Assembly: GCA_015522955.1 (NCBI GenBank)
Contig: WALG01000048.1
Coordinates: 1 to 12,171, forward strand
DNA length: 12,171 nucleotides
From: DHVE2 group archaeon
Lineage (GTDB): Archaea > Thermoplasmatota > Thermoplasmata > Thermoplasmatales > Aciduliprofundaceae
Direction: 5' to 3'
In this document: in pieces, positions 6,209 through 12,171 of the stretch
Layout: every line of letters begins with the position of its first letter
Position numbering within the stretch: the first letter of the stretch is position 1
Position numbers and translations under genes: made by a program
The notes under the pieces: model-generated
Databases searched by the model: none
Told to the model about the DNA's origin: nothing
What the model saw: only the letters and a program-made list of their open reading frames with translations

Positions 6209-7441
6209 GTGAAGGTTTACGTCGAGGCCTATGGCTGTTCGCAGAATATTGCCGAAACTTATATGCTAGCAAATAGCATGGGTGAGATAGTATACACACC
6301 GGATGATGCAGACACTTTGCTCATAGGCACATGTGTTGTAATCGCTCACACTGAACACAGAATGCTCCGGAGAATCAGAGAATTGAAGAAATACAGAAAG
6401 CCAGTAATTGTATATGGCTGCCTTCCATCTGCTCGCCGAGAGTTGCTGGAGCCAGATATTATCCCAATCCCAACATGGAAATTCAGGGAAAATGTCAACA
6501 TTCTTGGAAAAGAGATTGTTCCAATGAACGGTCTTTTTATGTGGGACGCCATAGCGACTATTCCCATAGCAAATGGATGCCTCGGAAACTGCACTTACTG
6601 TATAACCAAAATTGCAAGAGGTACATTGAGAAGTTACCCTCCAGATTGGATTCTTGAGAAAGTGAAAAAAGCCATCTCTCAGGGTGCTGTGGAGATACGC
6701 TTCAGTGCACAGGATACAGCAGCATATGGAAGGGACATGGGAACAAGCCTTCCAGAAATGCTGGAGAAAATCCTCTCTCTTTCAGGCAAATTCATGGTGA
6801 GGATAGGTATGATGGAACCCAGAGAGGCATATAGAATTCTTCAGCCTTTAATAAAAGTATATGGCAATCCAGGGGTTTACAAATTTCTCCATATTCCTGT
6901 ACAGAGTGGTAACAATGAAATTCTGAGACTTATGAACAGAGGCTACACAAGGAAAGAGTTTGAAGAGATAATATCCAGATTTCGCAGTGAAATCAGCGAT
7001 ATAACCATTTCCACCGATATCATCGTTGGTTTTCCAGGTGAGGATAACGATGCATTTGAGGATACCTACAAACTGGTAGAGAGGGTAAGGCCTGAAATTC
7101 TCAACATAACAAGATTTTCACCGCGTCCCAAAACCCCAGCGTATAAGTGGAAAAGCCCTTCTACCAACAAAGTAAAAGACTGGTCCGCAAGGTTATCGGC
7201 TCTCCATCGTGAGATTGTTAGAGAGAAACTCCAGAGTTTAGTGGGCAAGGAGATGCCCGTTATTGTCCCAAGCAGAGGGAAGAAGGGCCGCTTCCTCGCA
7301 AGAACCCGTGAATATAGGCCTGTGATTTTGGAGAACGCAGAAATAGGAAAATTTTACAGAGTGGAAATTATAGATGCGGGTGAGTCACATCTAAAGGGAA
7401 GAATCCTGCAAGAGGAAAATACCATGAGAGAAAATAATTAA
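6209..7441 (+). CDS. tRNA-t6A37 methylthiotransferase (CDKAL1/MtaB-type radical SAM enzyme)
   Basis: Predicted to add a methylthio group to N6-threonylcarbamoyladenosine at position 37 of ANN-decoding tRNAs, giving ms2t6A. All three MiaB-family domains are visible. Numbered from the GTG start: the N-terminal UPF0004 domain with Cys10 (YGCSQN), Cys42 (GTC) and Cys71 (YGC) for one 4Fe-4S cluster; the radical SAM core with CLGNCTYC (Cys124, Cys128, Cys131), and further on FLHIPVQSG and STDIIVGFPGE; and a C-terminal TRAM RNA-binding domain in about the last 60 residues. The ATG at 6188 gives seven extra residues, but archaeal relatives begin MKVYVE.YGC, matching the GTG at 6209, and the TATA position agrees. 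The usual N before the second cluster cysteine is G here. The gene is followed within 22 bases by thyX. It is assigned to the CDKAL1-like archaeal branch rather than MiaB or RimO from overall pattern and taxon. Confidence 0.9.
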   Translation: MKVYVEAYGCSQNIAETYMLANSMGEIVYTPDDADTLLIGTCVVIAHTEHRMLRRIRELKKYRKPVIVYGCLPSARRELLEPDIIPIPTWKFRENVNILGKEIVPMNGLFMWDAIATIPIANGCLGNCTYCITKIARGTLRSYPPDWILEKVKKAISQGAVEIRFSAQDTAAYGRDMGTSLPEMLEKILSLSGKFMVRIGMMEPREAYRILQPLIKVYGNPGVYKFLHIPVQSGNNEILRLMNRGYTRKEFEEIISRFRSEISDITISTDIIVGFPGEDNDAFEDTYKLVERVRPEILNITRFSPRPKTPAYKWKSPSTNKVKDWSARLSALHREIVREKLQSLVGKEMPVIVPSRGKKGRFLARTREYRPVILENAEIGKFYRVEIIDAGESHLKGRILQEENTMRENN

Positions 7442-7463
7442 ATTGAGAAAGAGATTACCTCTC

Positions 7464-8111
7464 ATGGAGATATGCAAGGGCTCTCAATGCCTCAGGGTTG
7501 AACTCATTGCTTATTCTATACCCCGGGAGGGTGATGTAGATAAACTCATTGCAGAGAGCGGTGCCATCTCTCATGCGCCGCATTTTAAAACTCTAAATCA
7601 AGAGAGAGTGGAGAATCTAATAAGATTGCTAAGGAGACTTGGTCATGAGAGTGTTTTTGAGCATGCATCCTTTACATTTCGAGTGGAGGGGATTTCACGG
7701 GTATGCAGCCATCAACTGGTGCGTCACAGACTCGCCAGTTACACTCAGCAGAGCCAGAGATATGTAAAACTCAAAAATCCAAAATTTGTGGTTCCAGAGA
7801 GCATATTTGGTACGGAGTTTGAAAAAGAATACCTTGAGATACTTGATAAGGCCTCGGACCTCTACCGCCGCATGGTGGGAGGTGGAATAAGAAAGGAAGA
7901 TGCTAGGTTCATTCTCCCCCAAGGCATAGAGACTAAGATAATAATCACCATGAACGGAAGAGAACTCAGGCATTTCATAGAATTGAGATGCGCCCCGGAC
8001 GCACAGTGGGAGATTCGCACTCTGGCCAGAGAGATGCTTAAACAGGCATACAAGATTGCACCCATACTATTCGAGGATCTCTACCATGAATACGTGAAGG
8101 ACTACCCATAG
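7464..8111 (+). CDS. thyX: Flavin-dependent thymidylate synthase ThyX
   Basis: Makes dTMP from dUMP using methylenetetrahydrofolate (or the archaeal equivalent C1 carrier) and FAD-mediated hydride transfer from NADPH. The signature RHRxxSx4SxRY is intact as RHRLASYTQQSQRY, residues 87-100 from the ATG. GHESVFEHASFTF at 60-72 and the C-terminal block ELRHFIELRCAPDAQWEIR, with its conserved Arg and Gln of the dUMP site, also match the family. Length, about 215 aa, is typical. The frame can be extended to a TTG at 7443, just after the upstream stop, adding seven residues (MRKRLPL). I prefer the ATG at 7464 because homologues have short N-termini, but neither start has a strong ribosome binding site. 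It is probably co-transcribed with the methylthiotransferase gene. No thyA is visible here. Confidence 0.95.
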   Translation: MEICKGSQCLRVELIAYSIPREGDVDKLIAESGAISHAPHFKTLNQERVENLIRLLRRLGHESVFEHASFTFRVEGISRVCSHQLVRHRLASYTQQSQRYVKLKNPKFVVPESIFGTEFEKEYLEILDKASDLYRRMVGGGIRKEDARFILPQGIETKIIITMNGRELRHFIELRCAPDAQWEIRTLAREMLKQAYKIAPILFEDLYHEYVKDYP

Positions 8112-8152
8112 TTGTCCAGAAAATATGAAATATGGAAACAACATGCTTCCTT

Positions 8153-8158
8153 GGTGAT
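8153..8158 (+). promoter_or_regulatory. Ribosome binding site of the Mrp/NBP35 gene
   Basis: GGTGAT, complementary to the archaeal 16S rRNA 3' end, lies four bases before the ATG at 8163. It fixes that start and contrasts with the leaderless-type starts of several other genes here. Confidence 0.7.
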
Positions 8159-8162
8159 TTAG

Positions 8163-8993
8163 ATGGATAAAGAGCAGTTAAAGAAAGGCGATGAGATGAG
8201 ACAGCGCATTCTTCAAGCCAAAGAAACGGAGAGGAGAATAGCAGAGAAGATGGCCAAGATAAAGCACAAGATAATGGTTCTGAGCGGTAAAGGGGGCGTG
8301 GGCAAGACCACCGTCGCCGTGAACCTTGCCGTGACTCTTGCATTAAAGGGCCATAAAGTGGGACTTCTTGATGCAGATATCCACGGTCCAAATGTACCCA
8401 AGATGCTGGGAGTGCAGAATGCCAGACTTGAAGTAAATGAGAAGAATATGATTATTCCTGTGGAACCAATACCCAACCTCAAAGTGATTTCAATTCAAAT
8501 GGCTCTTCCGCAGGATGATTTACCTGTGATATGGAGGGGCCCACTGAAACACAAGGCAATTCAACAGTTGATGGACGAGGTGGTATGGGGCAATTTGGAC
8601 TTCTTCATCATAGATATGCCACCGGGAACAGGAGATGAGGCCCTAAGTGTGTGTCAACTCATACCCGATATGGATGGCACACTGATAGTGGTCACTCCCC
8701 AGGAGGTGGCAATTCTGGACGCAACTAAGGCAATAAATTTTTCAAGGCAAATTCAGAAAAATGTGGTAGGCATTGTGGAGAACATGACAGGCGAGATATT
8801 TGGAAAAGGCGGTGGCAAGAAAGCAGCAGAGCGGTACAATGTGCCATTTCTTGGAAGCATACCCATGGACGCAAGAATAGTAAGATGTGGAGATGAGGGC
8901 GAACCTTTCGTAATAAAACACAGGGAAACAGAGGCAGCAAAGGCATTTGAGAAAGTAGTGGAGAATCTTCTCCAAGTTTTAGGTGAAAAATAA
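8163..8993 (+). CDS. Mrp/NBP35/ApbC-family P-loop ATPase lacking the CxxC segment
   Basis: Member of the Mrp/NBP35 (ApbC) branch of the MinD/ParA-type P-loop ATPases, usually iron-sulfur cluster carrier or assembly proteins. 276 aa. A charged helix at 1-35 precedes the deviant Walker A SGKGGVGKTT at 41-50. The family marks DADIHGPNVPKMLG at 70-83, DMPPGTGDEA at 151-160 and VVTPQEVAILDATKAINF at 176-193 are all present. Where most relatives have a CPxC-containing loop between ENMS and IFGxGGG, here ENMTG (206-210) runs directly into EIFGKGGG, so about ten residues including both cluster cysteines are absent. The only cysteines are 164 and 242, too far apart to substitute as CxxC. The ATPase part looks intact. 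It may still act as an ATPase or bind a cluster differently; classic cluster bridging looks unlikely. It starts 51 bases after thyX with its own good ribosome binding site. Confidence 0.92.
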   Translation: MDKEQLKKGDEMRQRILQAKETERRIAEKMAKIKHKIMVLSGKGGVGKTTVAVNLAVTLALKGHKVGLLDADIHGPNVPKMLGVQNARLEVNEKNMIIPVEPIPNLKVISIQMALPQDDLPVIWRGPLKHKAIQQLMDEVVWGNLDFFIIDMPPGTGDEALSVCQLIPDMDGTLIVVTPQEVAILDATKAINFSRQIQKNVVGIVENMTGEIFGKGGGKKAAERYNVPFLGSIPMDARIVRCGDEGEPFVIKHRETEAAKAFEKVVENLLQVLGEK

Positions 8994-9012
8994 TTACACC
9001 TCTTTTTTGAGT
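8994..9012 (+). terminator. T-tract terminator after the Mrp/NBP35 gene
   Basis: Six consecutive T residues at 9003-9008 follow the stop codon by ten bases, with no strong hairpin, as in archaeal T-rich termination sites. The PCNA TATA box follows directly, consistent with a transcript boundary. Confidence 0.4.
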
Positions 9013-9023
9013 TAGAGCAAAAA

Positions 9024-9030
9024 TTTATAA
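9024..9030 (+). promoter_or_regulatory. TATA box for PCNA
   Basis: TTTATAA preceded by CAAAAA as a BRE-like element. Its centre is 36 bases from the ATG at 9063, predicting a leader of about nine bases that contains GGGATCA, a weak match to the ribosome binding consensus. Confidence 0.6.
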
Positions 9031-9062
9031 TGTGAAAAGAGATACCAATAACAGGGATCAGC

Positions 9063-9791
9063 ATGCGCGTGAAGATGAATGTTAAGGATTTGAAGGAGAT
9101 TACAAATCTCCTGCTTACACTGGTTTCGGAGGCAAAATTTGAATTTGGTGCAGAGGGCATGAGCGTTAAAGCCGTAGACCCAGCCCACGTAGCCATGATT
9201 GTACTTGACATTTCCAAAGATGCTTTTTTGGAGTATGAGGTGGAAGAGGAGCAACTCGGAGTAGACTTAGATAAGATAAAGGATATTCTCAAACTTGCGT
9301 CTTCGGGAGAACTTGTGGAGATCTCCAAGGATGGAAACAAATTAACCTTTATGATTGGAAACCTGACGAGGAGTATGCCTCTCATAGATACCTCAGCGTT
9401 AAGTGTACCCAGAGTACCTAATCTCGTCCTTCCGGCCAAGGTTGTTTTGCCCATCTCTGAGTTTGAATATGGAATAAAGGCCGCGGAGAGCATATCAGAT
9501 AATATAACTTTCAAAGTTACCCCAAGCGAGTTTGAGATGTATACTGAAGGAGATGAGGACTCCGCACGACTCTCAATACCTAAGGATATGCTTAAGGAGA
9601 TTTCTTGCGAAGAGCCTGTGAAAAGCATGTATCCTGTGGATTATCTTCTCAAACTAGTAAAGGCCATGGATTCCGCAGATTATCTCACAATATACCTTGG
9701 AACAGACTATCCTGTGAAGATGGAATTCGATGTCGCTGCTGGAAAGGGCAAGGGATATTACCTTTTGGCTCCCAGAATCGAGGGCGAGTAA
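9063..9791 (+). CDS. pcn: DNA polymerase sliding clamp (PCNA)
   Basis: Trimeric ring that tethers DNA polymerase, FEN1, ligase and other partners to DNA. 242 aa, slightly below the usual 245-250. Recognised from the PCNA N-terminal region (LKEITNLLLTLVSEAKFEF and GMSVKAVDPAHVAMIVLDI), the interdomain connecting loop around 117-127 (SVPRVPNLVLP) that binds PIP-box partners, the second-domain end YPVDYLLKLVKAMDSAD, and the C-terminal LAPRIEGE, which matches the LAPRIE ending common in archaeal PCNA. The ATG at 9063 is chosen; an ATG four codons later is also possible. It has its own promoter and is flanked downstream by a convergent glycosyltransferase operon 39 bases away. No replication-factor C gene is present in the window. 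Confidence 0.97.
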   Translation: MRVKMNVKDLKEITNLLLTLVSEAKFEFGAEGMSVKAVDPAHVAMIVLDISKDAFLEYEVEEEQLGVDLDKIKDILKLASSGELVEISKDGNKLTFMIGNLTRSMPLIDTSALSVPRVPNLVLPAKVVLPISEFEYGIKAAESISDNITFKVTPSEFEMYTEGDEDSARLSIPKDMLKEISCEEPVKSMYPVDYLLKLVKAMDSADYLTIYLGTDYPVKMEFDVAAGKGKGYYLLAPRIEGE

Positions 9792-9820
9792 TTTTTATCT
9801 TCTTTTAAGATTTTTATAAA
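9792..9820 (+). terminator. T-rich terminator after PCNA
   Basis: Three T-runs (9792-9796, 9803-9806 and 9811-9815) occur just after the PCNA stop, in the 39-base gap before the convergent glycosyltransferase gene. This fits archaeal oligo-T termination on the plus strand. No comparable T-run is seen on the minus strand. Confidence 0.45.
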
Positions 9821-9830
9821 GGTAGTACTT

Positions 9831-10493
9831 TTATGCAAATCTCTTTTTGAAAAGGAATTTGAGGTTCCCGAGTCCATCTTTCCATGTACTTAGTTTTACT
9901 TCACCTTTTCTCTCCCTGTATTCTATGGGCACCTCTGCACATTTGAATTTTCTCCATGCCTCAATTTTTATCTCTTCGCTGAATGGCATTCCATCCGCTG
10001 TTAAATTAAGGCTCTTTAAAATATCCCGTCTGAAAATCCACATTCCACTTTGCGAATCCTTAATCTTAACACCAAAAAGAATTCGAGTGGTTAAGGTGAG
10101 TATCCTGTTTCCTATCTTATGCGTGAAACTCATTGCACCCCTCTGCATCTTCGAGAATCTCTCGCAAGAGATGAAATCCAGGTTATTTGCCAGAAGATAC
10201 TCCACGAGTTCCAGTATCTTCTCCGCAGGATAGGTATCATCACCATCAAGCGTGACAATTATATCCCCGGTAGCCGCAGCAAATCCTGTTTTGTAGGCTC
10301 TTCCATATCCTTTTCTTTTCTCCACAATCACCTTCGCTCCCTTTTCCATGGCTATTTCCCTTGTTCTATCCCTTGAATCACCATCCACGATTATTATCTC
10401 CCACTGGTATTTTGGATCTCTATGAATTTTGTCCAGTACATGTCCTATGCTTTCCTCTTCGTTCAGAGTTGGTATTATGACACTTATCTTCAT
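9831..10493 (-). CDS. Family 2 glycosyltransferase, dolichol-phosphate-sugar synthase type, no membrane anchor
   Basis: Predicted cytosolic or membrane-associated GT-A enzyme transferring a sugar from a nucleotide-sugar, probably to a polyprenyl (dolichol) phosphate. 220 aa. The start MKISVIIPTLNEEESIGHVL is the classic GT2 N-terminus; IIIVDGDSRDRT is at about 34-44, and the metal-binding motif is LDGDDTYP at 82-89. RILFGVKIKDSQSGMWIFRR at about 137-156 is the DPM1-like segment, and FSEEIKIEAW near 171-180 matches the catalytic-helix region. There is no C-terminal transmembrane segment, unlike larger DPM relatives. It starts on an ATGA overlap with the upstream glycosyltransferase, with GGTGA six bases before it. 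Together the pair likely serves protein N-glycosylation or surface glycolipid synthesis; the sugar cannot be read from sequence. Confidence 0.88.
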   Translation of the reverse strand: MKISVIIPTLNEEESIGHVLDKIHRDPKYQWEIIIVDGDSRDRTREIAMEKGAKVIVEKRKGYGRAYKTGFAAATGDIIVTLDGDDTYPAEKILELVEYLLANNLDFISCERFSKMQRGAMSFTHKIGNRILTLTTRILFGVKIKDSQSGMWIFRRDILKSLNLTADGMPFSEEIKIEAWRKFKCAEVPIEYRERKGEVKLSTWKDGLGNLKFLFKKRFA

Positions 10494-11272
10494 CTCTTCT
10501 CACCATAGAGTTTGCAGGCAAGATAGCCCATAAGAGCAAAGGATAATCTCAGAAGACCATAAAAACTTAATTGCTCTGAGTCTAACATCCTCTGTGGTTT
10601 GTACCTGCTCCAAAGTTTTCCATGCTTTATGGTTAACTGTTTTCTACCATATCCATTCCAGAATGCCTGCTTGGCAAAGGAGTAAAAAGAGTCACGGGTT
10701 CTATGATAGATTATGGCCTTGGGATTGTAAACTATCTTTGCCCCAGCATCCACAGCACGCATATTTAAATCAATATCCTCAGCCGTCACAAACCACGGGT
10801 CAAATCCACCTATCTTTTCAAACAGTTCCTTGCGATATGCCAGGTTACAACTTGGAAATGTTACATCAAAGCCACGATAAAAGAGTTCTACCCTCTCCAG
10901 TTTTTCCCAGGGTCCGTAACCAATATAAATTGTCTTGCCAGCCACCACATAAGCACCATCTTTAAAACTTTTTCTTATCTCGGAGAGCCAAAAGGGATTG
11001 GCTATGTCATCACCATCGGTAAATGCTACATAATCTCCGGAGGCTTTCTCAACACCATAATTTCTGCCAACTCCCCGAGAACCTCCCTTCTCGTAGAGAT
11101 ATATAAAATCGTATTTATTTTGATATTTTTTAACTATATCACGGGTTCTGTCCTCGCTGTGAGCATCCACTATAATTATCTCAAAGGGAGATTCCTGAAT
11201 AACCAGTGAATCCAGTAAATCACCTATGTGCCTCTCCTCGTTTCTCACAGTTATCACGATGCTTATGAACAC
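10490..11272 (-). CDS. Family 2 glycosyltransferase (inverting, GT-A)
   Basis: Predicted glycosyltransferase for surface glycan or glycolipid assembly, about 260 aa from the GTG at 11272. It opens VFISIVITVRNEERHIGDLL; IIIVDAHSEDRTRDIV follows, then GVGRNYG near 67-73, the metal-binding TDGDD at 85-89, and the acceptor-side block TAEDIDLNMRAVDAG at about 163-177 whose acidic ED pair is the likely catalytic base region. IYHR at 188-191 is also typical of the family. The C-terminus (YGLLRLSFALMGYLACKLYG) is hydrophobic and may anchor it to the membrane. The frame stays open to an ATG at 11377 (35 extra residues), but this extra stretch does not look like GT2 sequence, covers the gene's own TATA box, and runs into the divergent promoter; the GTG start fits both family and promoter. 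It is coupled to the next glycosyltransferase by ATGA. Confidence 0.86.
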   Translation of the reverse strand: MFISIVITVRNEERHIGDLLDSLVIQESPFEIIIVDAHSEDRTRDIVKKYQNKYDFIYLYEKGGSRGVGRNYGVEKASGDYVAFTDGDDIANPFWLSEIRKSFKDGAYVVAGKTIYIGYGPWEKLERVELFYRGFDVTFPSCNLAYRKELFEKIGGFDPWFVTAEDIDLNMRAVDAGAKIVYNPKAIIYHRTRDSFYSFAKQAFWNGYGRKQLTIKHGKLWSRYKPQRMLDSEQLSFYGLLRLSFALMGYLACKLYGEKR

Positions 11273-11294
11273 TTTCCACAATTGCATCTCATAT

Positions 11295-11302
11295 TTAATA
11301 AA
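11295..11302 (-). promoter_or_regulatory. TATA box for the glycosyltransferase pair
   Basis: On the minus strand it reads TTTATTAA preceded by GGAAAA as BRE. Its centre is about 27 bases from the GTG at 11272, predicting transcription to begin at that codon. This is the main reason to reject the longer open frame to 11377. Confidence 0.6.
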
Positions 11303-11378
11303 TTTTCCCCGTCTCCATCTCAGCATATTCGAAACTAACATAGTAAATATGATTACAATCTGTTCCACATGAGACAAT

Positions 11379-11389
11379 CTTTATATTTT
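11379..11389 (+). promoter_or_regulatory. TATA box for the HTH-ACT gene
   Basis: CTTTATATTTT, centred near 11384. The predicted transcription start near 11411 lies beyond the first ATG (11398) and next to ATG codons at 11407 and 11413, favouring a leaderless or near-leaderless message. Confidence 0.55.
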
Positions 11390-11412
11390 ACAAAAACATG
11401 CCCACCATGTTC

Positions 11413-12081
11413 ATGAAGGAGAAAACAAGCATAACAAAAATGGTAAAAGAGCGCCTGAAAACACATCCAGCGGTAAGAGAGTGTATCCTGATGGATATTG
11501 TTAACTACAGCAGTCTCGCAAGGGTACTTGAAAAAGAACTAGAAAATCATGGGGTAAATGCATCCATAAGCGCAGTTAAAATGGCACTTTTACGTACTGG
11601 CGAGGAACTTAAAAAGGAGAGAATGGTATTTGAGAAGAATCTGAGAAAAATTATAGGCTCCACGGTAATACAACTTCACTCGGACCTCATGGTTCTCACC
11701 ATGAAAAAGAACGCAATGCTGGGGAGATTCCCCCTTTTTATGAAGATCATGGAGAATGCAAGATTTTTCCAACTTATTCAGGGAGTGGATACATTCACCC
11801 TTGTGATTTCTCAGGAGGAGAAGAAGAGAATTTTTCCACTGATAAGCAAGGAGGCTGTAGATATTGTAGAGGGTCAAACCGCCATAATCCTCATAAGCCC
11901 ATATGCAATAATCAACACACCCGGAATAGTGTCTCTCATAACTTCAACCCTATCATATCAGGGAATTAACATCACCCAGATTATCTCCTGCCATAAGGAT
12001 ACCATTGTGGTGGTTGACTGGGATATCGCTCCAAGGGCCTATGAAGTTCTTGAAGATTTGATACGCAGTATGAGAAAATAG
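11413..12081 (+). CDS. ACT-domain protein with N-terminal helix-turn-helix-like region
   Basis: Probably an amino-acid-responsive regulator, but no exact function can be given. 222 aa from the ATG at 11413. Residues 6-62 are helical and resemble a DNA-binding HTH conserved in archaeal proteins (VKERLKTHPAVRECILMDIV, then NYSSLARVLEKEL). Residues 82-150 could be a first degenerate ACT repeat. Residues 155-220 (AIILISPYAIINTPGIVSLI, then GINITQIISCHKDTIVVVDW) closely resemble the ACT domains of aspartate kinases and related regulators, which bind amino acids such as lysine or threonine. ATG codons at 11398 and 11407 are in frame upstream; I chose 11413 on the TATA position and because MKEKTSITKMVKERL suits the family start. 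It stands alone, divergent from the glycosyltransferase operon, with T-rich sequence after its stop. Confidence 0.82.
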   Translation: MKEKTSITKMVKERLKTHPAVRECILMDIVNYSSLARVLEKELENHGVNASISAVKMALLRTGEELKKERMVFEKNLRKIIGSTVIQLHSDLMVLTMKKNAMLGRFPLFMKIMENARFFQLIQGVDTFTLVISQEEKKRIFPLISKEAVDIVEGQTAIILISPYAIINTPGIVSLITSTLSYQGINITQIISCHKDTIVVVDWDIAPRAYEVLEDLIRSMRK

Positions 12082-12116
12082 AACATTTTTTAAATTTTTT
12101 GATATGGATTTTTCAA
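12082..12116 (+). terminator. T-rich terminator after the HTH-ACT gene
   Basis: Three T-runs of five to six bases (12086-12091, 12095-12100 and 12109-12113) follow the stop codon, as in archaeal oligo-T terminators. They precede a new promoter. Confidence 0.45.
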
Positions 12117-12125
12117 AATTCATAT
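12102..12125. promoter_or_regulatory. Imperfect palindrome overlapping a TATA box (candidate operator)
   Basis: A 24-base near-palindrome with 20 of 24 positions symmetric: outer arms ATATG and CATAT, inner ATTTT and AAAAT, centre TC. As RNA it would form a stem with one G-U pair. Its right arm runs into the TATA box at 12122-12129 of the next gene, where a bound dimer would block TBP. A role as a terminator hairpin for the preceding gene is the alternative. Confidence 0.35.
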
Positions 12126-12129
12126 AAAT
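12122..12129 (+). promoter_or_regulatory. TATA box for the gene starting at 12159
   Basis: ATATAAAT, centred about 34 bases before the ATG at 12159, predicting a leader of roughly 7-12 bases that would hold most of the strong ribosome binding site at 12148-12154. Confidence 0.5.
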
Positions 12130-12147
12130 GCCTCTTTTATGGCCAGA

Positions 12148-12154
12148 GAGGTGA
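12148..12154 (+). promoter_or_regulatory. Strong ribosome binding site of the truncated last gene
   Basis: GAGGTGA, a near-complete match to the archaeal anti-Shine-Dalgarno complement, lies four bases before the ATG at 12159. It is one of the strongest such sites in the window. Confidence 0.75.
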
Positions 12155-12158
12155 GACA

Positions 12159-12171
12159 ATGAAGGTGGTAC
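12159..12171 (+). CDS. Start of an unidentified gene (cut by the window end)
   Basis: Only the codons for Met-Lys-Val-Val are visible. The call rests on the ATG preceded by GAGGTGA at four bases and by a TATA box about 34 bases upstream. No product can be inferred. Confidence 0.6.

Noticed and set aside
8112..8162. Possible small RNA or separate promoter in the 51-base gap between thyX and the Mrp/NBP35 gene
   Set aside because: No convincing TATA box or stable hairpin; only the ribosome binding site stands out.
8753..9628. Long minus-strand open frame (291 codons) opposite the Mrp/NBP35 and PCNA genes
   Set aside because: It spans two clearly recognised plus-strand genes and their intergenic promoter, is serine-rich low-information translation, and matches no family. 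It is a shadow frame.
1..12171. Mobile elements, CRISPR arrays, tRNA or rRNA genes, defence islands
   Set aside because: No transposase, integrase, repeat-spacer pattern, cloverleaf or toxin-antitoxin-like pair could be seen. The content is core housekeeping.

Overview
The window is a gene-dense stretch of archaeal chromosome: 13 complete protein genes plus two cut by the window ends, with no gap above about 150 bases. The archaeal assignment rests on a PAN-type proteasome ATPase, a HerA-type ATPase, a DUF357 protein, an Sm-like protein followed by zinc-ribbon ribosomal protein L37e, PCNA, and TATA boxes about 27 bases upstream of many start codons. Content and codon style (AGA/AGG arginine, ATA isoleucine) fit a euryarchaeon in the broad sense, possibly a thermophilic Thermoplasmatota relative such as Aciduliprofundum. 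That genus-level guess is weak. I see no mobile element, CRISPR array, tRNA or rRNA.

Layout. (1) Bases 1-2634, plus strand: 3' part of the PAN gene, then a HerA-like hexameric ATPase, then a DUF357 protein, tightly packed as one operon. (2) 2614-4268, minus strand: a two-gene unit of uncharacterised proteins (82 and 469 aa) joined by an ATGA overlap; its 3' end overlaps the DUF357 gene by 21 bases. (3) 4313-6105, minus strand: LSm (archaeal Sm) - rpl37e - purF. rpl37e is only 55 codons, and the purF start lies inside it. (4) 6209-8993, plus strand: a CDKAL1-type tRNA methylthiotransferase, flavin-dependent thymidylate synthase ThyX, and a Mrp/NBP35-family P-loop ATPase. (5) 9063-9791, plus strand: PCNA with its own promoter. 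(6) 9831-11272, minus strand: two family-2 glycosyltransferases joined by an ATGA overlap. (7) 11413-12081, plus strand: a HTH plus ACT-domain protein. (8) 12159 to the end: the first codons of another gene behind a strong ribosome binding site and a palindrome overlapping its TATA box.

Themes. The genes are mostly core informational and nucleotide functions: protein degradation, DNA handling (HerA, PCNA), RNA handling (LSm), translation (L37e, tRNA methylthiolation), purine entry (PurF) and dTMP synthesis (ThyX). PurF carries the four cysteines of the 4Fe-4S class and the methylthiotransferase carries six cluster cysteines, while the nearby Mrp-type ATPase has lost the CxxC cluster ligands usual in its family.

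Most notable points: the Mrp ATPase without its CxxC segment; the unrecognised 82/469-aa pair, whose larger member ends in a winged-helix-like segment; repeated evidence that first genes of transcripts start at or next to the predicted transcription start, including on GTG; and a 24-bp imperfect palindrome at the last promoter. I do not see a clear new multi-gene defence or metabolic system. The 82/469-aa pair is the best candidate for undescribed biology.
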